A stretch of 64,000 nucleotides of DNA, from positions 20,581 through 84,580 of the forward strand of contig DASWMP010000294.1 in NCBI GenBank assembly GCA_036399695.1, given 5' to 3'. How positions within the stretch are numbered: position 1 is the first letter of the stretch; each line of letters starts with the position of its first letter. The notes beneath the pieces were generated by a model. That model searched no databases, had not been told where the DNA came from, and saw nothing but the letters and a program-made list of their open reading frames with translations. Position numbers and translations under genes: made by a program. Of the stretch, positions 49,906 through 57,725 are shown piece after piece. This stretch comes from DASVEE01 sp036399695. GTDB taxonomy: Bacteria > Acidobacteriota > Thermoanaerobaculia > Gp7-AA8.

Positions 49906-50933
49906 GTACTGCATTCGGTCGTATCCTTCTGCCGCTGTTCACGTTTCTTGTCGCCGTTTCGAGCAACGCGCAAATACCGCAGCCGGAAGTCGCTGGCTAC
50001 TGGTCAGGTTCGAGCCGCGCGGAGTTGAGGCGGGCTTTGGCCGGTAACCTCGTGTCGTACGGATATGCAGCCTATCTGACGACTTCCGGGAGCCTCCATC
50101 GAGAGGCATATCTGGACGTGGACCATCTGATCCATCCCGACGGCGCCCAATCGAATGCGTTGGCGTCGGAGTCGAAGCACCTCCTCCAGCCGCCGGAGTA
50201 TTCGGGAAACGTGACGTTCGATCCGTATTACGCATGCTTCCGTGGACGCGTGGAAGGTCTTGCGTACACCTCGGGAGCCCGGTCATCGAGTGCCTGGGGC
50301 AGCAGCATGCTTTGCGTGACGGCCCCTACGCCGAAACCGATCTGCCCGGGCGATCCATCCTGCCCACCAGCCGGAACGACATGTACGGCCGAGACACCAC
50401 CTGAAGAATGCCAGGTATCGCCCATCGTCATCAATCTGGGTGGCGGGAGTTATCGACTGTCCGATCCGTCTGACCCGGTGCAGTTCGATATCGACGTGGA
50501 TGGTGACTCAGAGCGGATGACGTGGACGGCACGGAATGCGGCCATGGGGTTCCTGGCCTTCGACCGGAACGGCAACGGGCGGGTCGATGACGGCGCGGAG
50601 CTCTTCGGAAATCACACGCCGCTGGGTGGCGGTCCCGCGGCAAACGGCTTCGAAGCGCTGCGGCAGTACGATGACAACGCGGACGGTCAGCTCGATCGCG
50701 AAGATGCCGCGTGGACCCACCTGCTTCTCTGGGTGGACGAGAACCACAACGGCAGATCCGAAAGCATCGAGCTTCTGCGGCTCGCCGGCACTGACATCAC
50801 GGCACTCGAGCTCGACTATCGCCGCTCGGGCAGGAAAGACCCGGCAGGCAATGAGTACCGATACAGAGCCAGGCTGCAGCGGGCGCAGAGGACCGATTCC
50901 TACTACGACATCTTCTTCCGTCTCGTCGAGTAG
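49902..50933 (+). CDS. Secreted Ca-binding loop protein, second of the pair
   Basis: A 343-residue exported protein (signal LLPLFTFLVAVSSNAQ). The N-terminal part has cysteine-rich stretches (CPGDPSCPPAGTTCTAETPP). The C-terminal 110 residues carry calcium-binding loops: FDRNGNGRVDDGAELFGN, YDDNADGQLDREDAAW and WVDENHNGRSESIEL. This is an EF-hand-like/bacterial surface module seen at the end of large RTX and adhesin proteins. Probably surface-associated and calcium-stabilised. The partner role of the upstream gene is unknown. Confidence 0.82.
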   Translation: MSTAFGRILLPLFTFLVAVSSNAQIPQPEVAGYWSGSSRAELRRALAGNLVSYGYAAYLTTSGSLHREAYLDVDHLIHPDGAQSNALASESKHLLQPPEYSGNVTFDPYYACFRGRVEGLAYTSGARSSSAWGSSMLCVTAPTPKPICPGDPSCPPAGTTCTAETPPEECQVSPIVINLGGGSYRLSDPSDPVQFDIDVDGDSERMTWTARNAAMGFLAFDRNGNGRVDDGAELFGNHTPLGGGPAANGFEALRQYDDNADGQLDREDAAWTHLLLWVDENHNGRSESIELLRLAGTDITALELDYRRSGRKDPAGNEYRYRARLQRAQRTDSYYDIFFRLVE

Positions 50934-50939
50934 CTGCCG

Positions 50940-51443
50940 GCGGGCGCTCTCGTATACCTCGTGCTCGATGTCGCGTCCGCGAGCGGTCTTGGTGAGGACC
51001 AGCCCGGCCGCGAATGGCGCCGATGATGAGCGCCGAGCCGACGAGGTCCGCCAGGTACGCAGGCCGAAGGTGAGCGTGATGCGGACGTGGCGGTGAGCGC
51101 CGCGCCGAGAAACACGGACACGGTGGTCGGATAGTCGAGCCAGACGCCGACACCATAGCCGGCGGCGAAGGGGATGACTCCGTGGCGGCGACGGCGGCGG
51201 ACGCGCCCCGACGGAGAGCAGCGGGGTGATGTCGGTCTCCAGACCGATGAGGAAGAGCAGCAGAATGACGCCGAGCTCCGACAGGACGTGCAGGACCGGG
51301 TCGTGTGAGTCGATGAGGTGCAGCCCGGAGACGCCGATTGACGATGCCACCGATCATTTCGCCGAGCACGGCCGGCTGACCGATCGTTCAGCGAGCTCCC
51401 CGAAAAGATTTGCGGCGCCGAAGATGACGAGGAGCGCGCCCGC
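50940..51443 (-). pseudogene. Decayed monovalent cation/proton antiporter (Kef/CPA2-like)
   Basis: Reading the minus strand in shifting frames gives ALLVIFGAANLFGELAER, IGQPAVLGEMIGGIV, IGVSGLHLIDSHDPVLHVLS, ELGVILLLFLIGLETDITPL, IPFAAGYGVGVWLDYPTTVS, and YLADLVGSALIIGA, then FAAGLVLTKTARGRDIEHEV. These are successive conserved pieces of a KefB-type antiporter, but at least four frameshifts and internal gaps separate them. It is a dead gene between two intact ones. Confidence 0.8.
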
Positions 51444-51971
51444 TTACTCCCGCCCGGCGACGCCGTAGCGGTCGTGGAGGATGTTGAGGTGGCGCTGGAA
51501 GTGGCCGGCCGCGATGAAGGCTAAGGCGCGGACGGTCAGTGGTTTGCCGTTGAGGGTGCCGCCGCGGTGCCATGCTTCGTGGGGGAGGCCGGCGAAGAAG
51601 AGCGTCGTGGCATTGCGGACCGCCACGAGCTCCGCGGTCAGGTCGGCGATGGTGCGGGATTCGAAGTTGGCCTCGGCGACGTAGCCGTCCGGGTCCCAGC
51701 GTTTCAGGTCGGGGTCGCCGCCGCGGGCCAGCACGAGGGCGCGGTACTGGTAGACGCGCTCGGCATCGGCCATGTGGCCGACGACCTGGCGCACGGTCCA
51801 CTTGCGCGGATCGTAGCGGTAGGCGGCTTTCTCTTCGCCGACAAGATCCGGGAGGACGCGGATACGCGCTTGCTGGGCGCGGAGGGTCTCGACGACCGGC
51901 GCCTGGATGAGGGAGACGTACATTTCCTGATGCGGGGCATATTCGTCGGAGGCCGGGCGCTGGTCGGGCAT
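51444..51971 (-). CDS. DinB family protein (third copy)
   Basis: A 175-residue DinB-superfamily protein: WTVRQVVGHMADAERVYQYR (His-containing helix) and VRALAFIAAGHFQRHLNILH (HxxxH) supply the usual metal site. Its role is unclear; such proteins modify thiols or act as S-transferases. It is 12 bases from the cytochrome c gene on the same strand, so it may be cotranscribed with the cytochrome-SCO pair. Confidence 0.85.
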   Translation of the reverse strand: MPDQRPASDEYAPHQEMYVSLIQAPVVETLRAQQARIRVLPDLVGEEKAAYRYDPRKWTVRQVVGHMADAERVYQYRALVLARGGDPDLKRWDPDGYVAEANFESRTIADLTAELVAVRNATTLFFAGLPHEAWHRGGTLNGKPLTVRALAFIAAGHFQRHLNILHDRYGVAGRE

Positions 51972-51982
51972 CGTGTCGGTCC

Positions 51983-52444
51983 TTAGTGCGCAGGTGTTGC
52001 GGCGTCGTCGAGCTGGCGGAGATAGGCGAGCAGGTCGTCCATGTCTTCGAGGGTCAGGCGGTAGCGGGGCATGGTGCTCTCGAGCTTCTGGCCGCCGGAG
52101 TCGAGGCCCATGGTGATGGCCCGTTTTACGAGTGAACGCGTATAGGGGGGACGGTTCCGGCGTTCCGTGGCCAGCGGTTGGGTCAGTACGTTCCAGCGGA
52201 TGTTGGCGGGACGGATGGCCGCGTCCGGCAGGCCGCGGCCGTCGGGGCCGTGGCAGCTTCCGCAGGGGACGACGGTGGCCGGGACCTCGAGATCGTCGCC
52301 GCCGAGGAGTGCCGTGACCTTACGGCCGGAGAGGGGTTCGCCCGTACGAAAGAGGTGCTCTCCACGCCGCTGGCGCGCGGCTGGTTCGTCACCGGCGGCG
52401 ATGGCAGCGAACAGCGTGACGAGGAGGGCGAGGCGTGCGATCAC
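51983..52444 (-). CDS. Periplasmic monoheme cytochrome c
   Basis: A 153-residue protein with a hydrophobic N terminus (LALLVTLFAAIAAG) and one heme site CGSCH (C61, C64, H65); Met in TMPRYRLTLEDMDDLLAYLR is a candidate axial ligand. Its GTG start overlaps the SCO stop (GTGA); the longer frame upstream is antisense to that gene. It probably transfers electrons in a respiratory or oxidase-linked pathway. Confidence 0.88.
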   Translation of the reverse strand: MIARLALLVTLFAAIAAGDEPAARQRRGEHLFRTGEPLSGRKVTALLGGDDLEVPATVVPCGSCHGPDGRGLPDAAIRPANIRWNVLTQPLATERRNRPPYTRSLVKRAITMGLDSGGQKLESTMPRYRLTLEDMDDLLAYLRQLDDAATPAH

Positions 52445-53055
52445 TGGCCGCCTGTCGGCGAGGCGGGAGCCGCCTTGACCACCGGTGCCGCGGGCGGCGT
52501 GTCGTTGGCCACGGTGGCGACGACCTGCCACACCTCTTCGGACGGGGCGATGGCCAGCGCTTTCTTCCAGAGGCCGGTCCGGTCGTTGCCGGCGATGATG
52601 ATGTTCTTGTGCGCGTCGCGCGTCTCGGCGTACTGGCCGAGCTTCGTGAGCGCCGCGTCCACCTGGGCCTTGGTGCCGGTCAGAAAGTACCAGCCCGGCT
52701 TCGCACCCATCCGCTTCGCGTACGCCTTGAGCGCGTCGGGGGTGTCGTTCTTCGGATCGACGGTGATGGAGACGAGGATGACGTCCTTGCCGATCCGGTC
52801 GCCGAGACGATTCTGCAGGAGCAGGAAGGTCTTCGACATGATCGGGCAGCTTCCGGTGCAGGAGGCGAAGAACGAGTTGATGACGACGGTGTGATTGCGG
52901 ATCAGGTCGTCGTACAGATCCACGCCGCGCCCGTTCTGGTCGACCAGCGGGATGTTGGCCAGGTAGTGCTCTCCGGCAAAGGCCGTGGTGGCGCCGAGCA
53001 GGAGGACGAGCGTAAGGAGCAGGGACGCGTAGCGGAAAAATCGGGAAGCCATCAA
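52441..53055 (-). CDS. SCO1/SenC family copper-binding protein
   Basis: A 204-residue thioredoxin-fold exported protein: hydrophobic N-terminal signal (LLLTLVLLLGATTAFA) and the copper/redox motif CTGSC (C66, C70) in SFFASCTGSCPIMS. A conserved His-like site lies near RDAHKNIII. SCO proteins deliver copper to cytochrome oxidase. It is translationally coupled to the cytochrome c gene, suggesting a small terminal-oxidase or nitrite-type module; no oxidase subunit is in the window. Confidence 0.92.
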   Translation of the reverse strand: MMASRFFRYASLLLTLVLLLGATTAFAGEHYLANIPLVDQNGRGVDLYDDLIRNHTVVINSFFASCTGSCPIMSKTFLLLQNRLGDRIGKDVILVSITVDPKNDTPDALKAYAKRMGAKPGWYFLTGTKAQVDAALTKLGQYAETRDAHKNIIIAGNDRTGLWKKALAIAPSEEVWQVVATVANDTPPAAPVVKAAPASPTGGQ

Positions 53056-53183
53056 TTAAGGAGTGACGCGAGCGGGGAAATCCCTACCCCATGGTATCGG
53101 CTCCGATTTCAGGAATGACCGTCTGACCAAGGCTTTTCGGCCAGGCGGCTACAACGCTGCCGCCCGCTAGCGGGCTTCTCTAT

Positions 53184-53236
53184 TTGTCCCATAGGTCCCA
53201 TCCGTCCCATAGGTCCCATGGTTCCGGGTGCGTCCC
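53184..53236. repeat. Family B tandem copy (B4)
   Basis: GTCCCATAGGTCCCATCCGT, then CCCATAGGTCCCATGG: repeated TCCCATAGG units without the complementary arm. It lies between the divergent starts of SCO and PhyH, 53 bases before PhyH. Confidence 0.7.
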
Positions 53237-53289
53237 ATGCGAGACCGCTCACAAGCGGAAGCTCCGGATCGTCTTGCTTGCAGGACTGA

Positions 53290-54132
53290 ATGGACTTCGT
53301 TCGACTGCAGCCGGAGCAGAAACGATCGTTCGAAGAGGACGGCTTTCTCGTCGTGCGCAAGGCGCTCGACGGCGAGACCGTCACGGCGGTTCGTGAGGCA
53401 GGCGACCGGATCGCTGGCTCGTTTCTGACAAAGCCGCCGGTCGATGACAAGCCAGCGTACAACTATCTCGATCAGCGTCCGGGGCTCTTGCGGGAGCCGG
53501 CCATGCGCGCGCTGGTGACGCATGCGCCGACCGTGTCGCTCATCGTCCAGCTCCTTAGCCCGAACATCCACCTGCACTCGACCGCGCTGATCTACAAGCG
53601 CCCAAGTCCGAAAGCGCCGCTCTCCCGCTTTGGCTGGCATCGCGACATCCGCATCCCCCGCGACCTCGGCCATGAGGCGCTGCCGCGCGTCGGCATCAAG
53701 GTGTGCTACTGCCTCACCGACTTCCACGCCCCGCAGTCCGGCATGACGCTGCTGGCGCGCGGAAGCCACAAGCGGACGGCGCCGCTCTCCGTGAAGCAGG
53801 GTGCCGTTGACCCGACCGACCTGGAGGTCTGCGACCTGAAGCTCGACGCCGGCGACGCCATCCTCTTCGAGAACCGGCTCTTTCACACGGCGGCCCCGAA
53901 CCTCGGCGACCGCTGTTCGAAGGTGCTGCTCTACGGCTATTCGTACCGCTGGATGAAGACGGAGACGTATCTCGAGGTGCCGGACGAACGGCAGCTCACC
54001 GGCGTGCATCCCGTCGCCCGCCAGCTTCTCGGCGGCTATCGCGACATCGACACGCGGCCGTGGGCATTGCAGCGCTGGGCCAAACGCCACGGCGTGCTGC
54101 CGGAGAATGTGCCCTGGACGGTGGAGGCATGA
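53290..54132 (+). CDS. Phytanoyl-CoA dioxygenase family oxygenase
   Basis: A 280-residue Fe(II)/2-oxoglutarate oxygenase. The facial triad reads HRD (H117, D119) and H199 in LFHTAAPN, with the 2OG-binding Arg in a later strand (LGDRCSKVLLYGYSYRW). It would hydroxylate or halogen-modify a small substrate. First gene of a coupled four-gene group; its stop overlaps the next ATG (ATGA). Substrate is unknown; family members act in lipid breakdown and natural-product synthesis. Confidence 0.9.
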   Translation: MDFVRLQPEQKRSFEEDGFLVVRKALDGETVTAVREAGDRIAGSFLTKPPVDDKPAYNYLDQRPGLLREPAMRALVTHAPTVSLIVQLLSPNIHLHSTALIYKRPSPKAPLSRFGWHRDIRIPRDLGHEALPRVGIKVCYCLTDFHAPQSGMTLLARGSHKRTAPLSVKQGAVDPTDLEVCDLKLDAGDAILFENRLFHTAAPNLGDRCSKVLLYGYSYRWMKTETYLEVPDERQLTGVHPVARQLLGGYRDIDTRPWALQRWAKRHGVLPENVPWTVEA

Positions 54133-55292
54133 GCGACGCGTCGCTGCGCTTTCACTGGATGCTCCCGAAGGGGGGCGAGGTAGTGCCGGGCGTGCGGCAG
54201 ACGCCGCAGGAGGCCTGCCGCTATCGGGTGCAGTCGACGGCGCGCGATTCGGTGGCACCGCTGCCGGACATCCGCGGCTGGTCGCACTTTGCGCGCGCCG
54301 CCGAGGAGGCGGGGATCGACTCCGTGCTGATTTCGTTCAGCCGGTACGAGCCCGATCCCATCGCCGTGAGCGCGGCCATGTCGCAGGTCACGGAGCGGCT
54401 GCGCTACATGCTCGCGTACCGCTCGGGCTTCATGCAGCCGGCGACGTTCGTCCAGCAGATCAACACCATCTCCGCGCTGAGCGGCGGCCGCGTCTCGATC
54501 AACATGGTGGCTGGTAGCTCGGCGGCCGAACAGCGGGGTTACGGCGACTTCCTTTCGCACGACGAGCGTTACGCGCGCGCCGCGGAGTTCCTGACAGTCT
54601 GCCGCGCCTTCTGGACCGCCGAAGGGGAAGTAGATTTCGACGGACGGTACTTCCGCGTAGAAAAGGGAAAGCTGCACACCCGCTTCGTGGCGTCCTCCTC
54701 CCCAGCCCCCGAGCCCCGGGCCCTGAGCCCCGAAATCTACATCTCCGGACACTCGGAGGAGGCGGAGCGGCTGGCGATGACGCACGGCACGTCCTGGCTG
54801 CGCGTGGTCGACACGCCGGAGAAGGTGGCGCCGCATGCGGCCCGCGCCCGCGCGAACGGCGTCGGCGTCTGCCTGCGTCTCTGCATCATCTGCAGGCCGA
54901 CGCGGGAAGAGGCGGTCGCGGTGATGGACGGGCTGCTGGCAGACGACATAGCCCGCCGCCGCGACGCCGCCACGGACGAAACGCAATTGCGAACCACCGC
55001 GCTGAAGAACGACTCGCGCATGCATGCCGAAGCGCTGACGGCGACGGCGGATGGAACGCAGTGGCTGAACCGGACGATCTTCACCGGCTTCGTGCCGTTG
55101 TACGGGCCGGTCTGGACGACTCTCATCGGTACGCCACGCGAGCTGGCGGACGCGTTCCTCGCGTATCGGGAGGCCGGCGTGACGGAGTTCATCCTCTCGG
55201 GCTGGCCGGAGGCCGCCGAGGTGGAGATCTTCGGGCGCGAAGTGCTGCCGCTGGTGCGGGTGGGAGAGCGGCACCTGGCGATGGCCGGATGA
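54129..55292 (+). CDS. Luciferase-like flavin monooxygenase (SsuD-type)
   Basis: A 387-residue FMNH2-dependent monooxygenase. It shows the LLM barrel (IRGWSHFARAAEEAGIDSVL, LSGGRVSINMVAGSSAAEQ, YARAAEFLTVCRAFW) and the late VGERHLAM. Its overlap with PhyH implies coupled oxidation steps. Residues about 191-201 (SSPAPEPRALSPE) are encoded by a family C repeat inserted in frame, in a loop before the conserved IYISGHSEEAERLA. Whether the enzyme remains active is unknown. Confidence 0.88.
   Translation: MSDASLRFHWMLPKGGEVVPGVRQTPQEACRYRVQSTARDSVAPLPDIRGWSHFARAAEEAGIDSVLISFSRYEPDPIAVSAAMSQVTERLRYMLAYRSGFMQPATFVQQINTISALSGGRVSINMVAGSSAAEQRGYGDFLSHDERYARAAEFLTVCRAFWTAEGEVDFDGRYFRVEKGKLHTRFVASSSPAPEPRALSPEIYISGHSEEAERLAMTHGTSWLRVVDTPEKVAPHAARARANGVGVCLRLCIICRPTREEAVAVMDGLLADDIARRRDAATDETQLRTTALKNDSRMHAEALTATADGTQWLNRTIFTGFVPLYGPVWTTLIGTPRELADAFLAYREAGVTEFILSGWPEAAEVEIFGREVLPLVRVGERHLAMAG
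54700..54732. repeat. Family C fragment (C5) inside the LLM gene
   Basis: CCCCGAGCCCCGGGCCCTGA here is identical to a 20-base piece of C2 (14764-14783). Its insertion length preserves the reading frame. The segment is otherwise unlike LLM sequence. Confidence 0.75.
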
Positions 55293-55326
55293 AGCATCGA
55301 CAACAACCGAATGAGGGAGACGAAGC

Positions 55327-56154
55327 GTGACCACTACCGAAGCACCTTTCGCCTGCAATCGTGAGATGTATTTCGATCATCCGGAGAACGTCTTCTACGG
55401 GACGGACGACGGTGCCCAGGACGGGTCGTTCAGCGAGTTCGAGGCCGTGCGCGCGCATTACGAGAGCGTGGCGCCGGAGCGTCGGGACGACATCCATCTG
55501 ATCAGCGTCGTGGGCGGGCTGTACGGCCTGAACCTGATCCCGCTCTGGAAGCCAAAACGGATCACGTTCTTCGACATCAATCCGGCGGCGGTCAGCTACT
55601 TCCGCGTCGTCCGCCGCGTCTGGATCGGCAGCCGCGACGTGCAGCATTTCCTGCAGCAGCTCACCGACGGCAAGTACCCGGTGGAGAACGCGCAGGAGGA
55701 GTTCATCCGGGAGAACATCTCGATGAAGCAGCGCGGATGCCTGCCGCGCGAGCGCGGCTCGACGAAGCGTCCGTACGAGCAGAGCTGGCAGTACGCCTTC
55801 GAGCACTTCGACCTGACGAAGAAGCTGCTCGCGGAGGCGCCGCTGGAGATCCGCAACGATCCGATGGAGAGCGAGAGTTTCAGCAATTACATCCGTGGAC
55901 AGAACAACGTCTGGATCTATGCCTCGAACGTCGCGGAGTTTCATTACTTCCAACTGGAGCTGGACGACCCGGCGAACTGCGTGATGCTGCAGATCATCTA
56001 TCCGGACGATCAGCCACCCCACATTCAGAAGGTGATCGCGGGGGGTAAGGAGCTGCAGATCCTCGACCTCGCGCCGCTGGCCGGCGGGCCGGTGAAGGTG
56101 CACTTCGAAATCCCCTTACGAGCCGAGCGATTGGCGGAGCGGCTCGATGGTTGA
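55327..56154 (+). CDS. Unrecognised Rossmann-like protein in the oxygenase cluster
   Basis: A 275-residue protein. A central stretch, IHLISVVGGLYGLNLIPLWK, then PKRITFFDINPAAVSYFRVV, looks like strand-1 and acidic strand-2 of a SAM-binding Rossmann fold. The remaining sequence (RENISMKQRGCLPRERG, SNYIRGQNNVWIYASN) has no familiar motif. It could be a methyltransferase or 3-amino-3-carboxypropyl transferase-like enzyme; that is only inference. It starts 34 bases after LLM and overlaps RidA by 8 bases. Confidence 0.65.
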   Translation: MTTTEAPFACNREMYFDHPENVFYGTDDGAQDGSFSEFEAVRAHYESVAPERRDDIHLISVVGGLYGLNLIPLWKPKRITFFDINPAAVSYFRVVRRVWIGSRDVQHFLQQLTDGKYPVENAQEEFIRENISMKQRGCLPRERGSTKRPYEQSWQYAFEHFDLTKKLLAEAPLEIRNDPMESESFSNYIRGQNNVWIYASNVAEFHYFQLELDDPANCVMLQIIYPDDQPPHIQKVIAGGKELQILDLAPLAGGPVKVHFEIPLRAERLAERLDG

Positions 56155-56548
56155 GAAGTTCCAGATCGCCACGAATGCAGCGGTGCCGGCCACCGGCACC
56201 TATTCGCAAGCCATCCGCGTCGGTGACCTGGTGTTCGTCGCAGGGCAGACCGGCCGCAATCCGGAGACCGGCGAGCTCGAAGAAGGGCTGGAAGCGCAGA
56301 CGCGGCGGATGCTGGCGAACATCGACGCCATCCTCAACGCCGCCGGCTGCACGAACGCTGACATCGTGAAAGTGACGCTGCTGCTGGCCAACATCAAGGA
56401 CTTCAAAGCCGTCGACGTGATCTACGCCGGCTGGCTTCCCGGCGTAGGCATCACGCCATACCCCGCCCGCACCGCCTTCGCCGCGCTGGCCCTGCCCGCC
56501 GGAGCGCTGGTGATGCTGGAGGTGGTGGCGGCGTATATGGGGGAGTGA
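56147..56548 (+). CDS. ridA: RidA/YjgF family enamine-imine deaminase
   Basis: A 133-residue trimeric protein that hydrolyses reactive 2-aminoacrylate-type enamines to 2-keto acids. The family motif VFVAGQTGRNPETGEL, the active Arg in YPARTAFAALALP and GALVMLEVVA match. The overlap with the preceding unknown gene suggests that the pathway generates an imine or keto acid. Followed by palindrome A5. Confidence 0.94.
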   Translation: MVEKFQIATNAAVPATGTYSQAIRVGDLVFVAGQTGRNPETGELEEGLEAQTRRMLANIDAILNAAGCTNADIVKVTLLLANIKDFKAVDVIYAGWLPGVGITPYPARTAFAALALPAGALVMLEVVAAYMGE

Positions 56549-56554
56549 GAGAGG

Positions 56555-56766
56555 CGCGTTGTCCGTTGCTCGTTGTCCGTTGTCAGTGACGGCGTGGTCG
56601 GTGGTCAGTGGTCGGTTGAGACTGCGCCCCTGTTGACGCCCTGATCCCACGGCACCCCACGGCACAAACGGCACAAGCGGCTCCGAGCTCCACGCAAACG
56701 CACTGACCACCGACCACCGACCACCAATCGACCACGGACAACGGACAACGAGCAACGGACAACGCG
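56555..56766. repeat. Family A palindrome (A5), longest copy with perfect 30-bp arms
   Basis: Outer arms (56555-56584 and 56737-56766) are perfect complements, 30 bases, built of CGTTGTCCGTTG and CTCGTTGTCCGTTGTC units. Inner arms GTGGTCGGTGGTCAGTGG and CCACCGACCACCGACCAC form a second stem. It starts 7 bases after ridA and ends 3 bases before the ATG of the SMP-30 gene. Confidence 0.9.
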
Positions 56767-56768
56767 AA

Positions 56769-57722
56769 ATGACCCCCTTCATCCTCCACTCCGACGAGTT
56801 CCTCAACGTCATCGGACCCGACCCTCAGTACCGGACCGTGCCGAATGTCAGTGCGCACGAGGGTCCGGTGTATGTGCGCGAGTGGGATGCGGTGCTGTTT
56901 ACGACGGTGCCGGTGAATACCAACGTGCCGACGTTCGGGGGGAAGCTGGTCTCGATCGGGCGGCTGGATGTGGCGTCGTTGCAGGTGTCGACGTTCGTCG
57001 ACGCGACGAATGTGGCCAATGGGATGACGCTGGATCGTGAGGGGCGGTTGCTGGTCTGCGAGCAGGGCTCGCAGACGACGCGCGCGGCGATCTCGCGCTA
57101 CGACCTCGGCACGCGCGAGCGGGAAGTGGTGACGGAGCACTGGCTCGGGCAGCCGTTCAATTCGCCGAACGATGTGGTGGTGAAGAGCGACGGCACGATC
57201 TGGTTCACCGATCCGAGCTACGGCGCGCTGCAGGGCTTCCGTCCCGTGCCAGTCATCGGCGACTACGTTTATCGCTACGATCCGGCCGATCGCTCCGTGA
57301 CGGTGGTCGCGGATTCGTTCAACAAGCCGAACGGGCTGGCGTTCTCCGTCGACGAATCGATTCTCTACGTCAATGATTCCGGCGCCATTCAGGGGCCAGG
57401 GACGTATTACCCGGCGCTGCCGCATCACATCCGCGCCTTCGACGTGGTGAACGGCCGCACGCTGGCGAACGACCGCCACTTCGCGACGATCGTCCCGGGC
57501 ATTCCGGACGGGCTGAAAGTGGATGGCCAGGACCGCGTCTACAGTTCGTCGTTCTCCGGCGTGCAGGTCTTCAACCGCCACGGCAAGCTCCTCGGCGAGA
57601 TCGTCGCGGACGGCGTGGCGAACTTCTGCTTCGGCGGTCCGGACGGCAACCTGCTGTTCATGATGTGCGACCGCGAGATCAACATCGCCACGCTCGCCGC
57701 CGTCGGTGCCACTGCCGGCTGA
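56769..57722 (+). CDS. SMP-30/gluconolactonase-like hydrolase
   Basis: A 317-residue six-bladed beta-propeller with calcium ligands in HEGPVYVREWDAVLF, SPNDVVVKSDGTIWFTDPSY, KPNGLAFSVDESILYVNDSG and PDGLKVDGQDRVY. SMP-30 enzymes open sugar lactones. It lies 3 bases after the RidA palindrome and 3 bases before a glycosyltransferase, so its transcription start may be inside or beyond A5. Confidence 0.92.
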   Translation: MTPFILHSDEFLNVIGPDPQYRTVPNVSAHEGPVYVREWDAVLFTTVPVNTNVPTFGGKLVSIGRLDVASLQVSTFVDATNVANGMTLDREGRLLVCEQGSQTTRAAISRYDLGTREREVVTEHWLGQPFNSPNDVVVKSDGTIWFTDPSYGALQGFRPVPVIGDYVYRYDPADRSVTVVADSFNKPNGLAFSVDESILYVNDSGAIQGPGTYYPALPHHIRAFDVVNGRTLANDRHFATIVPGIPDGLKVDGQDRVYSSSFSGVQVFNRHGKLLGEIVADGVANFCFGGPDGNLLFMMCDREINIATLAAVGATAG

Positions 57723-57725
57723 ACG

